From the NCBI GenBank assembly GCA_026120035.1, contig JALRME010000001.1:1501909-1565908 (forward strand): 64,000 bases of DNA, read 5' to 3'. How positions within the stretch are numbered: position 1 is the first letter of the stretch; every line of letters begins with the position of its first letter. This stretch comes from Coleophoma eucalyptorum (taxonomy: Eukaryota > Ascomycota > Leotiomycetes > Helotiales > Dermateaceae). A program made the position numbers and the translations under genes. Below, piece after piece: positions 46,800-58,835 of this stretch. Below the pieces are notes generated by a model. That model had not been told where the DNA came from and made no database searches. It saw only the letters and a list, made by a program, of their open reading frames with translations.

Positions 46800-49700
46800 A
46801 TGGCCGGGCAGCCATGGCTGGCACACTTGCAGTCTGCAAGCAACCCGACAGAGCAAGTTGCTACTCTCAAGGCCCTTAAGAACCAGATCATTGGACATCC
46901 ACCTAAGAAAGCTGCCCTTGTTAAATCCGGGGTGTTAGATCCGGTAATTCGATTGACCTTCAACAAGTCGACTCGCAGACGTGATGGAAAATCTCAAGAG
47001 CGAAGCCTGGTGCGCGAGTCACTTTCTGGGGAGGAAATGGTCAGGCTACAGGCACTCCATGTAATAGCAAGCATTGCATATGGTTAGCAAGAATTTTACT
47101 CTCATTACGTTGGAATTTTACTGATAACACTGTTTCTCAGGAGGACCTTCCTACCTTAATCCACTTCATACATCGTCTGCTCTGTCAGCTATTTTGTCGA
47201 ATATCTGCCCGTTGAACAACCCGGCACAACTGGTACTGGCGGCTTTACGTGCATTATCGAACCTGGCTGATGCTGTTACTCGAACTGGTGGATCAAGTAT
47301 CTCCAGCACTAGCGCTCTCGCGGAGGCACTCTTCACCAAGCAGCATATCATTTCACTCGCCCACATTCTATCCCAAACATCACCCTCGTCTACAATTCAG
47401 AGCCAAATATCTATTGCTGCATCAATTATAAGTCGTGTCTGCCGAGAGGAGCGCCACCAGCAGAACCTTGTGAGCTATGGTGTTTTGGAGGCTCTTGCTA
47501 CAAAATTGGCGAGTTTTGTAGTCGCAGATGGTTGTATTGTTCCTGGCGCAGATGAGTTAGCTCAGAGAGAGGGCGTGCAAGAGTTCTTCCCGGATCCAGC
47601 CCCGGATAATGCTAGCTTCTCGGATGTGCTAGAAGCAATCTCAGTTATCATCATGGATTCCAAGTTCAGAGCATCACACTTACTGTACTCTCCATCTCTA
47701 TTAGCCATCTTCCCTTCAACGCGACCTCTGGACCTTATTCCAAGTTTGAATACAAGTGCTGCGTGGAATGCCTTTAATATTGCAGGATTGGGTACTCGTC
47801 AAACTCAACTCAACGCCCTTGATTTTCTGCTACCCGCAGTACCTTTGCATCCTCTTAAGAGTGCATCGGCTCATACCTCTGCATTTCCTCCCTTGGGGGC
47901 TTCTAGCTCAAGAGAACATAATGGACGTTCGAGCTCGAACAAATACACGAGTTCTTCTTCTATGACCTGGCCGGAAGGTCCTGAAGTGGATATAGGCTCC
48001 AATGACCAAAGTTCTCCTATTGAGCCTGATGAGGCAGAGAGTCCTTTAATTGCATATCTTATTCTTGCTATGAGATCTCGAGGTGGTATGGAGCGCCTGA
48101 TGGCTGCCTCTGTCTTAACAATTCTCTATAGAGCGGGACTGACCAGTAAAACCCGGGATATTGCAATTGGCCTGCTCGTTGTACCAGTTCTAGTCCATAT
48201 GCTTGACGAGGTACCTGTCAAAGGCGATGCTCGGCAGCAATCCATACTCGAAGAACGTACACCTGCGATACTCGCAATGCTGATTACCGATAGCGAGTAT
48301 TTACAGAAGGCTGCGTATGATGCTGGTTTTGTTACTAGGCTTTCCAAGATGATCAAAGTGTCATACAACCCTGCGCCTGATAACTTTCTTCCTCGGCCGT
48401 GGGCACCAGGGAATGACTGTGGTGATGAAGATTCAGAAGATTCTTATCATGATCGTCTTGGCGATGATGATCAGTCTGAGCTACTTGTCCATAATATCAA
48501 AGTCAGAGAAAGTACATTGAAAGCAATTGCAGCACTTGTCCCTTTCAAAGACGAGTACAGAAAGGCAATCGTGGACCAGGGAATCATTCCTTATATTGTC
48601 GAGTCAATGAGCACGAATCCTGGTAAACCTACCCCGAAAACTGTCGACAAGAATGATAAAGGAACTCCTACCCCTTCGGGTAGTGAGGCTAATAAGCAGA
48701 GTTTCGGTGTTAATCCTGTCAATGTTCTTATCGCTGCCTGTGGTGCTATACGAGCACTCTCCAGGTCGGTGAGCATACTTAGAACCACATTGATTGACAA
48801 TGGCGTTGCAATGCCTGTTTTTAGGCTTCTCCGCCATCCTGAAATAGAGGTTCAGATTGCTGCCACCGCAGCAGTTTGCAATCTTGTCACTGATGTCAGT
48901 CCTATGCGAGATGTAAGTATCTCTCTCGGTGCGAAACTTGTACATCTCTAACTTTCACAGGTCATTACAGAGGCAGGCCTTTTGAAGATTCTCTGCGAGC
49001 ATGCTCGCTCAACAAACGCAAAATTGCGGCTCAATGCCGTGTGGGCATTGAAGCATTTCGTACATGGCGTCAGTAATGACATGAAACGGCTATGCTTGGA
49101 TGAGCTTGGCCAAGGGTGGCTGGTACAGCTCATCTGTGATGATACAGAAGATGAAGCTCTACTCTCCTCGAAAGGAAAGAGTGACAGAATCGTTGGGGAC
49201 GATGAAATGGACGAAGACATCGAGATGGACCAGTTCGAGGATGAGCAACCGCATCTAGGTCCATCTCTAGGCAGGCCTGCCATGCTGATAAGGCCGAGCA
49301 GTGGCCGAAGCAATTCTTTGCAACGAGCAGAACTTCGACTTGCTTCTTTACGAGATGCTGAAACAAACCCAGCACGAAAGGCAAGGAAAGATGACATAGC
49401 TGTCCAAGAGCAAGGCCTGGACTTCATCCGCAACCTTATAGGTGGAGCTGGTCAGGGTGGTACATTAGAAACTACTGAGATGATTGACTTCCTTTTCAAT
49501 GCCTTAGGTCAAGACCGCGTTTTCGAAATTCTGGCATCAAAGGTGCGGCCGAAGGTCATAAATCCGTTCAATAGAAGGAGTACTCCATCCACCGATACAA
49601 AGGTTGTGCCTCCTCAGTCCGAGATTATCACTGCAGTGACGTATATTCTTGTACATATGGCCGCAAGTGTTCCACGACATCGTCAGATTGTTATCTCTCA

Positions 49701-49953
49701 AACGGAACTTTTGAGACTTCTGGTGCCGCATTTCAACCATCCTTCTGCCGAGGTTCGTCTTGCCTTGGTTCATCTCACAGTAAACATCACTTGGACAGAG
49801 AATGGCGACGACAGGACGGCGTGTGCTGGACGCAGTCTTGCCCTTAAGAATCTTGGATTCCTCGAGAGATTAGAAGTTCTTCAGACGGATGGAGAGCTTA
49901 ATGTAAGAGAAAGATGTAAGAATGCCCTGTTTCAGATGAAACAGTTTGTATAA
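46800..49953 (+). CDS. GID5: Armadillo-repeat protein GID5/VID28 (ARMC8-like)
   Basis: Three exons (46800-47082, 47141-48912, 48961-49953) give 1015 aa. Armadillo/HEAT repeats are spread over the whole length, for example LVLAALRALSNLADAV, VLIAACGAIRALSRSVSILRT, IEVQIAATAAVCNLVTDVSPMR, TNAKLRLNAVWALKHFVHGVS and VRLALVHLTVNITW. Acidic insertions occur near residues 540-560 and 720-740. Length and repeat style match Gid5/Vid28 and human ARMC8, the scaffold of the GID/CTLH ubiquitin ligase that directs degradation of gluconeogenic enzymes through substrate receptors. The start at 46800 gives the usual short N-terminus MAGQPWLAHL. Other armadillo proteins are possible, but the C-terminal half fits GID5 well. 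Confidence 0.85.
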
Positions 49954-50759
49954 AAGTATTCCTTGGATAATGAAACAAGATCGAAGAATATCCCGCTTCA
50001 TAGTTGTAAGTCAATCACGTTGTGATTTTCCAGTCCCTTGGGTGCATTAGACAAGCATCCATTTTGGATGATCAAGATACGGTGATCCTTAGTTCCTTAC
50101 ATATCACATCGAACCCGTAAAGAATTGCCCAGCGAAACTCTAAGTTGCGTCTCCCGGAGTTCTCTTCAGTGATTATAGAGTAGTAGGCCGTAGTTACTAT
50201 ATCTAGTAGGTATTTATATATTGCCAAGGGCCACTACGTTGATGACAGCTGAAACGTAGCTCTAAAATCAAGGGCAGCCAGATCCATGCTGAGGACATGA
50301 CTGGACTAAATGATTCCTAAATGTGGGCAATGCTAGCTAGTGGATGGCCTTCAATGGCAATTGGAGATAATCTTCTCATATGATGAACCTGCCCAAGATT
50401 TCCAACCCACTAGACCGTCAGGAGGCTTCATTTCTGTGGTGGACAGGCGCTGATTATGAGTTGAGATGTTAATCAAAAGAATTGCTCCAAGAACCATGGA
50501 TGATTTATTGTTAGGATGTTTAGATAAGAAAGGCAATCAATCAACTCGGTCACGTTCAAATTATGATCTCGCGAACATATGCATACAGTGTGGTATTCGT
50601 CTGTATGTCTAGGAACAAGAGCTGGGGGTGCTTCTGAAGCCCGATTCCATCCTCTTGTTTCGGAAAATATCATTAGTTATATCAATAAATAAGTATGAGA
50701 TTGATAAAGATCCCGACCTCACACGCCCAACGCCAATCCTAGATGAGCAGCGAGCCTCA
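49954..50759. other. Intergenic between convergent GID5 and ankyrin genes
   Basis: About 800 bp that holds two 3' flanks. AT-rich, no gene seen. Confidence 0.5.
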
Positions 50760-52868
50760 TTAGTTCTTCTCGTCCGCACCAGCCTTTGGAAGCTTCGCCA
50801 ATAAAAGATGGACGATAGAAGTATCTCCCCTAGTCACTGCTTTTTGCAGACAAGTCTCTCCCAACAAGCTCGTGGCTGAAGGATCAGCTCCCCTGTTCAG
50901 GAGTAATGATGTGATACTCGTGTTAGACTTCTCAACTGCCTTCCACAAACAACGCTCTCCTAGGCCACTTTGTGCATCAGCATGTGCTCCTGCTTCCAAT
51001 AGCAGATGTACGATGCTTGTATTGCCTTTCAGCACACATCTATAAAGAAGCGAGTCTCCATCCGCCAAAGTGACATTTGGGTCTGCGCCCTTGTTCAACA
51101 AGAGTGAACAGATACTGACATCGCCTTTGTTAACTGCCACAGCTAGGGGAGATAATCCTGCTGAGTTTTGGATGTTTGGGTTTGCTCCAGATTCCAGGAG
51201 AAGATGTGTCATGGACGTGTTTCCTTTGGAGACACATGTGCTTAGCAAAGGTTCTGCCCCAGTGGGAAACATATCAGGGCTAGCACTCTCTTTCAACAGC
51301 ATTGTTACAATGCTCGTATCCCCTCGCGCTATGGCTACGTGCAATGGGGTAAGACCAGTAGAATCTCTCACTTCGATTTCGACGTCCGGTTGTGCAAGGA
51401 GCAATGTGACGATGGATGTACTGCCGCGACTAGTCGCTATAGACAACGGGTATTCTCCATTTCCAGACCGGACTGAAACCCTGGCACGATGCTGTAAGAG
51501 GGTTTTGACGATTGATGTAGACGACCTTTTGACAGCACTACAGAGGGGAGTATCGCCTTCATGGTTCTTCTCCTCAATATCGCATCCGTGCTTCAGAAGA
51601 GGCTTCATCAATGATTGCTCGCCCTTCTTGCAGGCAATGTGCAAGAGTGGTACTTCACCATGCGGCCGGATATTGGGATTGGCACCGGACTCGAGAAGGA
51701 GCTCTGCACAGGAGGAATAGCTCTTGCGAACACACTTAAACAGCGCGGTCTCGCCATCCGTTGATATTTTATTGATACCAGCTGTGCTTCGCTTGAGAAG
51801 CAACTTCAAAATTGACTTTCTATCTTTCGTGGCAGCAATGTACAAGGGTAGATTGCTACCTTGTGGATGGGCTGTCGGATCAGCATCGTGATCGAGTAAA
51901 AGCTGAACCAAACTTTTCTCCCCACGGCATACAGCAGCATACAGAGCGGTTTCTCCCTTTTCGTTGAGCGCTTCGATATTTTCGTGTCCCTGTTCAAGGA
52001 GCATTTTAGCGATGGACTTAGAGCCTTTATTTATTGCCTTGTGAAGCAGGGATCCTTCTTGATTGGCAGATTGTGCTACGGCTGGCTGAACAGGCGGAGA
52101 CGTCTCAATGCCGAACATATTGCCTATCCTAAAAGCCCACCCGGATGCTCTGTCGCTAGTTGAGGCATGTTGATACCCGCTCGCTTGTCTATGAACGAGT
52201 CTCTGTGCGTCGGTTGGATTATTTTGAAAGATCGGGATGACTTCTACGCCCCTGGGCAAGAAGAACCCATGGTTCCATTGAGCTACTGTCGCCTTGATCT
52301 TGACCTGACGTAGCCGTATTTTCTCGCTGTCTCCACTTTGTTGCAGCTGGGGGGGATAGAGAGGATCCTGCTGTCCTGCTTCAGATAGGAGCTCAAGGTC
52401 TTTGTGACGAGTGGGAGTCCTGCTCTCCGTCTCATGAACGGGCTTTAGATGGTTCAGAAATGTAATCCAGTCTTGCTGATCGACCCCTCTCTGCTCCCAT
52501 ACATCGGCTGGGTGAGGGAACGGTATACTTTCGACAGAGTTGTCATGACCGATATTCAACTGCGTCGTAATTATCCGAGTAGGTCTTGGGCTCGGTGGTC
52601 GCCGCAGCTCAAAATACGGCGATGCAGAAACGAAACCAGAGTGTTCCAAATCATTGGCACTGAATCTCGGTGCTTGGTTGGGAGCTGGAGTTACTGCTGG
52701 CACGGGGGTACCAGGGAGACTTGTACTGGAGGCCGGTTGTGAAGGTTGTGGCTCTTGTTGGCTGTGATCAATCACAACGCGGCCAATGAAGGGCGAAGTG
52801 TGGTTTTGTGCGAAGGAGGGTGGGTTAGTATCGTGCACGCTGTAAGGTGGTGGTGGAAGGTCGTCCAT
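50760..52868 (-). CDS. Ankyrin-repeat protein with 13 degenerate TSI-type repeats
   Basis: A single exon of 702 aa from the preferred ATG at 52868 (MDDLPPPPYSVHD); an upstream in-frame ATG at 53024 would extend it by 52 residues of weak character. Residues 1-260 are Pro-rich and disordered, starting with a PPPY motif that could bind WW or Nedd4-type domains. From about residue 265 to the end I count 13 ankyrin repeats. In nearly every one the helix-2 start that is usually G-H-x-x-I/V is replaced by a Ser-Ile type (RGDTSIVTMLL, KGNTSIVHLLL, SNTSITSLLL, GDVSICSLLL). No enzyme domain or membrane segment is present. It is probably a protein-binding scaffold; partner unknown. Confidence 0.88.
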   Translation of the reverse strand: MDDLPPPPYSVHDTNPPSFAQNHTSPFIGRVVIDHSQQEPQPSQPASSTSLPGTPVPAVTPAPNQAPRFSANDLEHSGFVSASPYFELRRPPSPRPTRIITTQLNIGHDNSVESIPFPHPADVWEQRGVDQQDWITFLNHLKPVHETESRTPTRHKDLELLSEAGQQDPLYPPQLQQSGDSEKIRLRQVKIKATVAQWNHGFFLPRGVEVIPIFQNNPTDAQRLVHRQASGYQHASTSDRASGWAFRIGNMFGIETSPPVQPAVAQSANQEGSLLHKAINKGSKSIAKMLLEQGHENIEALNEKGETALYAAVCRGEKSLVQLLLDHDADPTAHPQGSNLPLYIAATKDRKSILKLLLKRSTAGINKISTDGETALFKCVRKSYSSCAELLLESGANPNIRPHGEVPLLHIACKKGEQSLMKPLLKHGCDIEEKNHEGDTPLCSAVKRSSTSIVKTLLQHRARVSVRSGNGEYPLSIATSRGSTSIVTLLLAQPDVEIEVRDSTGLTPLHVAIARGDTSIVTMLLKESASPDMFPTGAEPLLSTCVSKGNTSMTHLLLESGANPNIQNSAGLSPLAVAVNKGDVSICSLLLNKGADPNVTLADGDSLLYRCVLKGNTSIVHLLLEAGAHADAQSGLGERCLWKAVEKSNTSITSLLLNRGADPSATSLLGETCLQKAVTRGDTSIVHLLLAKLPKAGADEKN

Positions 52869-53982
52869 GCTGGCTAAGCAGGCAGCAGGTGGCAGGCGAT
52901 GAAAGCAGGCAGTAAAGGTAGAGGGGCTATGAGCGGTCGCTTGTAGCCCAGCTCGTTTCGGCAAGAGATCTATGACTTCGTATGGCCTTGCAACAACAGT
53001 CAAATAGAGGATCCGAGGGGACAAAGAATGGATAGGAGAGTAGGAAAGTCGAAGGAATGAAATTAAGCTTATATGAATGCGCTGCTGCTCGGTTGCTCAG
53101 CCCTAGGCATGGCACGAGGCGGAGGCCGTGGCAGTATTCTGGAGGTATGCGTGGAAGCGGATGGGAGGGCACAGTATTGTATTGGCCAGAAAGCGCCGTA
53201 ATACGGCTGAACAGCCAGCGGGGATAGCCAGCATGTCCCACACACCGAAGGACGACGTCAACACCGTCGCGTCGCTGTGGTATGGGATGGTCAGGAAGCG
53301 CCGCAATTGGACGAGGTGTTGGACACTGATGGCTGCGCCGGGCTGTTATGCTTTGCTGCCTTGCACTTGCGCATGCAATGGCAGTGTTAATGGCATTGTT
53401 GATGGCAATGATAAGGATGAAGGACAATGACACAGGCACTGGCGACGGTGATGGCGATAGCAATGGCGCGGCGGCGTTGAAACTTGCTAATGGTTGTTAT
53501 CTCCAGCCACGACCCACTGGACGCGAAATATTGAGTAGATGCAAAAAGTTGCTGTATCCTCGAATACCTAGGTATGCGATCACTCCAATCATACGTGCTT
53601 AGATCATCGATGGAAAGCCCCTGGGTCACGTGCACGCGTACCATGCTACTGCCCAACTCTCAGTCCTCTAACCTGTTGACTAACAATCTATCTGACCATG
53701 CTATATGAACCACCGAACCGCCTACGTACATGGTAGACGGCCATTCATCCATTATGTTGAGGTCGAAATAGAGATTGGATTGCTGTCAGTGTTCCATACC
53801 TTACACCGGCAGCCATGGAACCGGCCGGTACAGCGTCCCCTAGTGCGACAGTTAGCCGTGCCATTCTATGCATCCGGTAGCTCGTGAGGGGGTAGGATTG
53901 TAGCTTTCAATGTCCGATTCAACTTGTATTGTCTAGTAAATTGTCAGACAGCCCAGTTATCCCGACCTACACCTCGCTCTCA
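52869..53982. other. Divergent intergenic region, ankyrin and DUF1772 genes
   Basis: About 1.1 kb between divergent genes. Overlapping open frames on both strands are low-complexity and share no domain. It contains both promoters. Confidence 0.45.
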
Positions 53983-54501
53983 ATGTCTCCACCGGCTCCA
54001 ATCCGCATCGCTCAGGTCTTGGGCATCACCACTTCCGCAATCTACAGCGGAACCGTGCTTTACCAGTATCTAGCCATACTGCCTTCGTGCATCTCGATTT
54101 CCAAGACAAACACAGTGAAAGCTGTAGATAAATGGTATGGAATGCATATTACGAGCAAAACCAGGCTGGCTCCGGTTGCACTCGCCGGTGTATTGATCAA
54201 CGCCTTTCTCACGGCCCGCTATTATGTCAGTACTCCATCAGTAGTGCTGGTTGGATCTTCGGCTGTTGCAAAGTGGAAGATGTATGCTCTCACTACGGCA
54301 TGCTTTGCCACTTTTATTCCTTGGACAGCAAAGGTCATGTTACCTCTCAACTTTGAACTGGAACATTACCACCAAGGGCAAGGAGAGGTGGGAGATGAGA
54401 GAGCCAAGGCTTTACTCGTGGACTGGAGGGGCAAGAGTGTTGTTAGGGCGGTACCAGCTGGAGTTGCAGCTGTTATTGGGGCTTGGATTGCTGCTTGGTG
54501 A
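53983..54501 (+). CDS. DUF1772 (anthrone-oxygenase-like) membrane protein
   Basis: A single exon of 172 aa. The ATG at 53983 is used because the longer frame to 53929 starts with TTG. Four hydrophobic helices are visible (ITTSAIYSGTVLYQYLAILP, VALAGVLINAFLTARYY, MYALTTACFATFIPWTAKVM and AGVAAVIGAWIAAW) with an acidic loop near DERAKALLVDWRGKS. This is the DUF1772 fold, which in some fungi oxidises anthrones in polyketide pathways. No polyketide gene is near, so the substrate is unknown. The conserved helix-2/helix-3 region and the loop D-x-W-x-x-K support the family call. Confidence 0.82.
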   Translation: MSPPAPIRIAQVLGITTSAIYSGTVLYQYLAILPSCISISKTNTVKAVDKWYGMHITSKTRLAPVALAGVLINAFLTARYYVSTPSVVLVGSSAVAKWKMYALTTACFATFIPWTAKVMLPLNFELEHYHQGQGEVGDERAKALLVDWRGKSVVRAVPAGVAAVIGAWIAAW

Positions 54502-56789
54502 GAATGGCATCTGAAGCCAACTCATTATTGCAGGCAAAACTTCCCGCTGTCAACTGGGCAATATCTTTCTGTATTCTGTTGGGGACACTGATACCGAGGA
54601 GTATTCCATTGGGTGACGTCCAACTGATATCAGTCAGAAGGACCGGGGGTTAACAATTAATTTATCTAGCAAACGGTATCTCCTTACTCTCCACATGCAT
54701 TCTTCTTCTCCTTCGACCCTGCGTTCTCCTCACTTAACTACCGAGCCTGCAGTGATTACCGGAGAACACTCCGACTCAAGGCTCACATGCTTCATATCTT
54801 CTGGAGTTAGCGCATGCGAGCCGTTATTTCTCTGTCCAACTGACTACCTTAACTCTCTTGCAACAATGCAAATGATTTGCAACAGAATCTTGGCGCAGAC
54901 ATCGAAAAATGAAACTCCCCATTCCCCCCTTATTTTCCTGATATTGAACTACACAAAAATCTGATCTTTTATATAACCAAATATTCACGCGATACAAGAA
55001 AAGGCTGTTCACTGACAATTTACCCTCGCGCCCTAATTATCCCTGATCGGCTACGGACTAACGATCACATACTCTACCGGGAATTTGAACTATGTAGAGC
55101 TAATAAAGAGTAGCTTACACCCGATTGTTCCTTTATACTTAGTACTAGCACGATTTAACGATATCTGTAATATTAAATATCGCTGTAAGTACCTTAAAGG
55201 TTCTACAAGGTAAACCCTCTAATGGTACAATCTAAGAGCTCAAGACTTTACCCGGTGGTTACATAAGAATTTGGACAGCCTAGTATACGGGAGGTCTCCA
55301 AGGAGTGGAGTACGGCTATGGATAAACCCCTATAAACCCAAGCAAGTACTTGGGGGACGGCGTATTAAAACTCCCTAGATTTAGAGTTCGACAGGTTATA
55401 GGAAGCTCTTTATATTGCTCGAAGTTTCTATACTGAAAAGGCCCGAGTCCCACGAATAATAGTGTGCATAGCCTCAATTCCGATATTCGATTCCGGCATG
55501 ATTATAATAAGTTATCACCCGTGAGGGTAAGCCAAGCTCTCTACTTTATAAATGGGAGGAAATAGTCTCTTAGGGTATATACTTAGTATTTTGGTTATAG
55601 TGAAAGTTCGGTCAGGTGGCCAACTTTTTTCTTGCATGGTCTACCACCATCCCCTTCAGCATGCAATTCTCCAATGTCCCCCTACCTTCCATCCGAAACC
55701 CAAAATCATCCATTCTCTGTCGAAACTCTCATTTAGCCTCCCCCTTAATTATCATTCCCATCGACCGTGCTATCGAGAATCCCTTTCAAGGAAACAACCA
55801 TAATGAAGAGTAACAATGGGATCCAAAATCTTTCATAAACATGCGACAGCATCTACTTTTCCAAGGCGTTGTAACGAGCCGCCGGAATGACTGCGAGGAA
55901 CGATGGATTCGAGTACAGATATACAGGAGGAAAGAAAGAAAGAAAGAAAGGAAGGAAGGGTAAACTCAACTGGAGGAGAAACGAAATGACAGCTCGCAAG
56001 TTTATCTATCTAAGAAATGACTTGTCACAACTCTTATTCTGCAAACCGGAGGGGCTTTTCCCGCGCCCTCTAATTAGACTGACGTAGGAGACAATGAATA
56101 TATGCAACCTGCAAGAAACATGTGCAGTAGTGTGCTCGTCTGCCCATTCTTTGATCCGTCCCAGCCGTGTGCTTATTGCCATGTGGTGTTCCTTGGGACT
56201 AAAAAGCTCATGCAAGGGGTGAGAAGTGTACCTCAAAAGGTCTAGATGTAACCGCGGTTATATAGACTGCAGCTTTCATAGTATTATCATAAGTTAGAGA
56301 AGATTGAAGGGTGACAAGCATCTACTAGCTCGAGTAATCCGTCGATTCCTGTGTTTTGGAGAGCTGCCTACATGTTTACAGAATAGTGTGGCTTTGCTTT
56401 CCTTCCCTAGTCATTTCCACATCCTAGGAGTATCTAAGACCCCACATATATCTTCTTAACTCCTGTCTCCCGACCGTACGTGTGCCTTATCTTATCCCCT
56501 AATATTGCCCGTGACAATAGCCAGTCCCAGCCCGATATTCTAAGGCCATTAAGATCCATGATGTGACAAAGAAACAGCAGTCTTGCCTCCCAAACGATCA
56601 AGCGTGCCGTTCCAATTCACCTGCTGGCAGCCTATCCAATGCTAACTATGCGACAAATGTTTGCTGAACCAGGAAACTCCGCCAGTACTGATTAAAAGAG
56701 ATATTTCGTAAGTAAGAACAAAGCAAAAAGTCTCTGTTTTCCCATCCCTGCTGTGCATGTAAGAATACTCATATACAGTGTCGTTGTTT
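54502..56789. other. Gene-free gap with an AT-rich, RIP-like core
   Basis: The portion at about 54900-55560 is AT-rich with scattered stop codons and looks like a degraded repeat, an island of accessory-type sequence inside the housekeeping block. A GAAA/GGAA microsatellite lies at 55926-55960. Nothing coding is supportable. The right edge is the 3' flank of the SFL1-like gene. Confidence 0.5.
55926..55960 (+). repeat. GAAA/GGAA tetranucleotide microsatellite
   Basis: Tandem GAAA units followed by GGAA units run through this stretch. It is a simple repeat in non-coding DNA. Confidence 0.85.
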
Positions 56790-58835
56790 TTATTGTAGTC
56801 TTTTTCTTTTCCGATCTTCTTCCCGCATCTCCTCTTCATGCTCTTCGTCCCTCTCAGCTGTTTCTGCCGGATTCAAGATGTGAGCCATACTGCCCCTGCG
56901 CGTCGGTGGTCCAGAGCTATCCTTTAGCAGGCCAGAAGGGGTCTTGTTCTGCGATCCCCACGACCAACTATTCAAATGCTCGATCTGATTATTTCCGTTT
57001 GAGAATGGAGGTGGAGTCGTAGGTCGTGAAGCATCATTGCGGCCTGAGGATGTACTGGCGCCCTGGAGAGAGTATGAGCTGAAACTGTCCCTTATACGTT
57101 GATCCTCATTCATGGTAGCTAAAGATCGCTTAGGCGACGACGGCCACTGGGTAGACGATTGGCCTGAAGCAAATGGTGAAGAGTTTGCCTGCCATCCTTG
57201 AACATTGCGGATGTCCGCAGAGGTATGTCTTCGGGGAAGGTTTGTTGGGGGTGAAGTTACCGAAGAAAGAGGATGAGGTACTGGTGGTGGAGGTGGCGGC
57301 TGTTGTGAGCGCAGAGAGCTCGGAGAAGACTGGGTGGTTCCAGCACCAATAGAACCATAACGGCGTGGGGTAATAGAGAGATGTGATGGAACTGGGGGGC
57401 GATAGAAATTATTGTGTCGCGGCCCAACCTGTGGAGCTCTTCGAGGGTCATCTTGTGGCACCTGATGCGGAGATACTGGAGGATTCTCTAATGAGAGATT
57501 TGAGAAATATGGACGGCTGCTAGAGAAAGGTGGCTCCGGTGGTTCCAATTCGGCCCTGATGCCTTCGTCTTGTCGCTGAATTTCGTGTTGTAGAGTAACC
57601 ACTAAGCATCTTAGCTGTGAACGACTGATATGTGAGTTCTCCTCTTACTATCACGATATAATGGAGAATCTGAATTAGGTATAACGGAAAGCACAGCTTT
57701 TGACATTTCGTAGTTTAACTATAGAGGATTTAGTGATTACGCATTAAATGGCGATTAGAATTCTTATATTGCATATCTTGACAGAATCACAAAACCCTGG
57801 CAGCGAAGTTTGGATACTTACCTGTAGGGACCGGGACAACGCATCCATTACGACTTGATTCCTCACATGAAGAAAATGACAATTGCTTTCACTTTTAGCG
57901 AGCCTTGTGTTCATTTCATAGAGATTATGTTCCAGCATGGTGAGCCTGGACTCTGTCGATTCATGCATTGGCTGCATTGGCTCCGCTGGAGTGCCTGGTT
58001 GAGTAGGAGGAGGCTTGGGTGCCGAGTAGGAATCTCGGTGAACAAGTGCGTGTCGTGATGCTCTACGTTTAATTTCTCGAAGTCCGACTAGATCGCCCTT
58101 TTTGAAATTTCCGTTGCCGTGCTTGAATTCCCAGAGCGGTGATTCCGGGGATCCTGTATGGAAGACGTCGCTGACTAGGGTGCCATTAGTCTCTCTGGCA
58201 GAGCTTTGAGCTCGAAGCCTACGAACCTTTATGAAAGCCGTACATGTTCAATTGACGGACAAAGGAGGAGATATTCGTGTGCTTGAAATATTGACTAAAT
58301 ACTGTCAGCTTGATCTCTCGACCTGCTAAAGTGGGCTACCTACGAAAGAACCTTTGAAAAATCATTTGAAGGAGACATGACAAAACTCTCAGCAGAAGTA
58401 GACCAAGAAATCAAATGCTGAATGCTTGGGTCCTCCAACATGCTATGGGATATTAGCATCACAAGAAGATTCGCTTCCTACCATTTCGTCTTACTTGTAC
58501 AGTTTATGGATAAATGCCGTCTGGACCACCTTTGGTTGCTGTGCGCCTGCTGCTGCGGCGGCAGCAGCATTCGGACCTGGTAGATGGCTAGTATTGTGAT
58601 GATCGCCCATGGCCATGTAGTCGTGCGCGCCGTTTGCATCACTATCCACGCCGGGGTTTGAAGGAGGGCCCATGGTTGTGGTAGGAGGAGACGTTTCCAT
58701 AGGATCGCCCGGCGTGGGAGCTGAAGTATGCAGAGTAGGGGTTTGGAGGATAGGAATAGTTCGAGCGTTCGATTGACTATGGTCGGCAGGATGTAAGAAG
58801 GGACTCCGCTGCGCTCGATCGTCAGATAATTCCAT
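56790..58835 (-). CDS. SFL1: HSF-type DNA-binding regulator, SFL1-like
   Basis: Six exons (58835-58495, 58442-58344, 58294-58227, 58174-57822, 57718-57649, 57601-56790) join in frame to give 580 aa. The HSF-type domain (about residues 107-235) includes [36 protein letters not shown] sequence, [20 protein letters not shown] and [15 protein letters not shown], with RREIKRRAS after it. A coiled-coil region follows ([19 protein letters not shown]), then a Pro/Ser-rich tail ending in a basic cluster (EEDRKRKRL). SFL1 factors repress or activate flocculation, hyphal growth and stress genes downstream of cAMP/PKA. A polyalanine run precedes the domain (58545-58570). The domain is split by three introns, and all joins are in frame. 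Confidence 0.9.
58545..58570 (-). repeat. Polyalanine-coding GCN repeat
   Basis: The codons encode an Ala run just upstream of the HSF domain of the SFL1-like gene. It is a simple-sequence tract that may vary in length between strains. Confidence 0.75.

Noticed and set aside
52927..53463. 178-aa minus-strand frame upstream of the ankyrin gene
   Set aside because: Overlaps the ankyrin start and has no recognisable domain or splice support.
58175..58230. Apparent frameshift inside the HSF domain of the SFL1-like gene
   Set aside because: A canonical 52-nt GT-AG intron restores the frame and gives the expected [12 protein letters not shown] junction.
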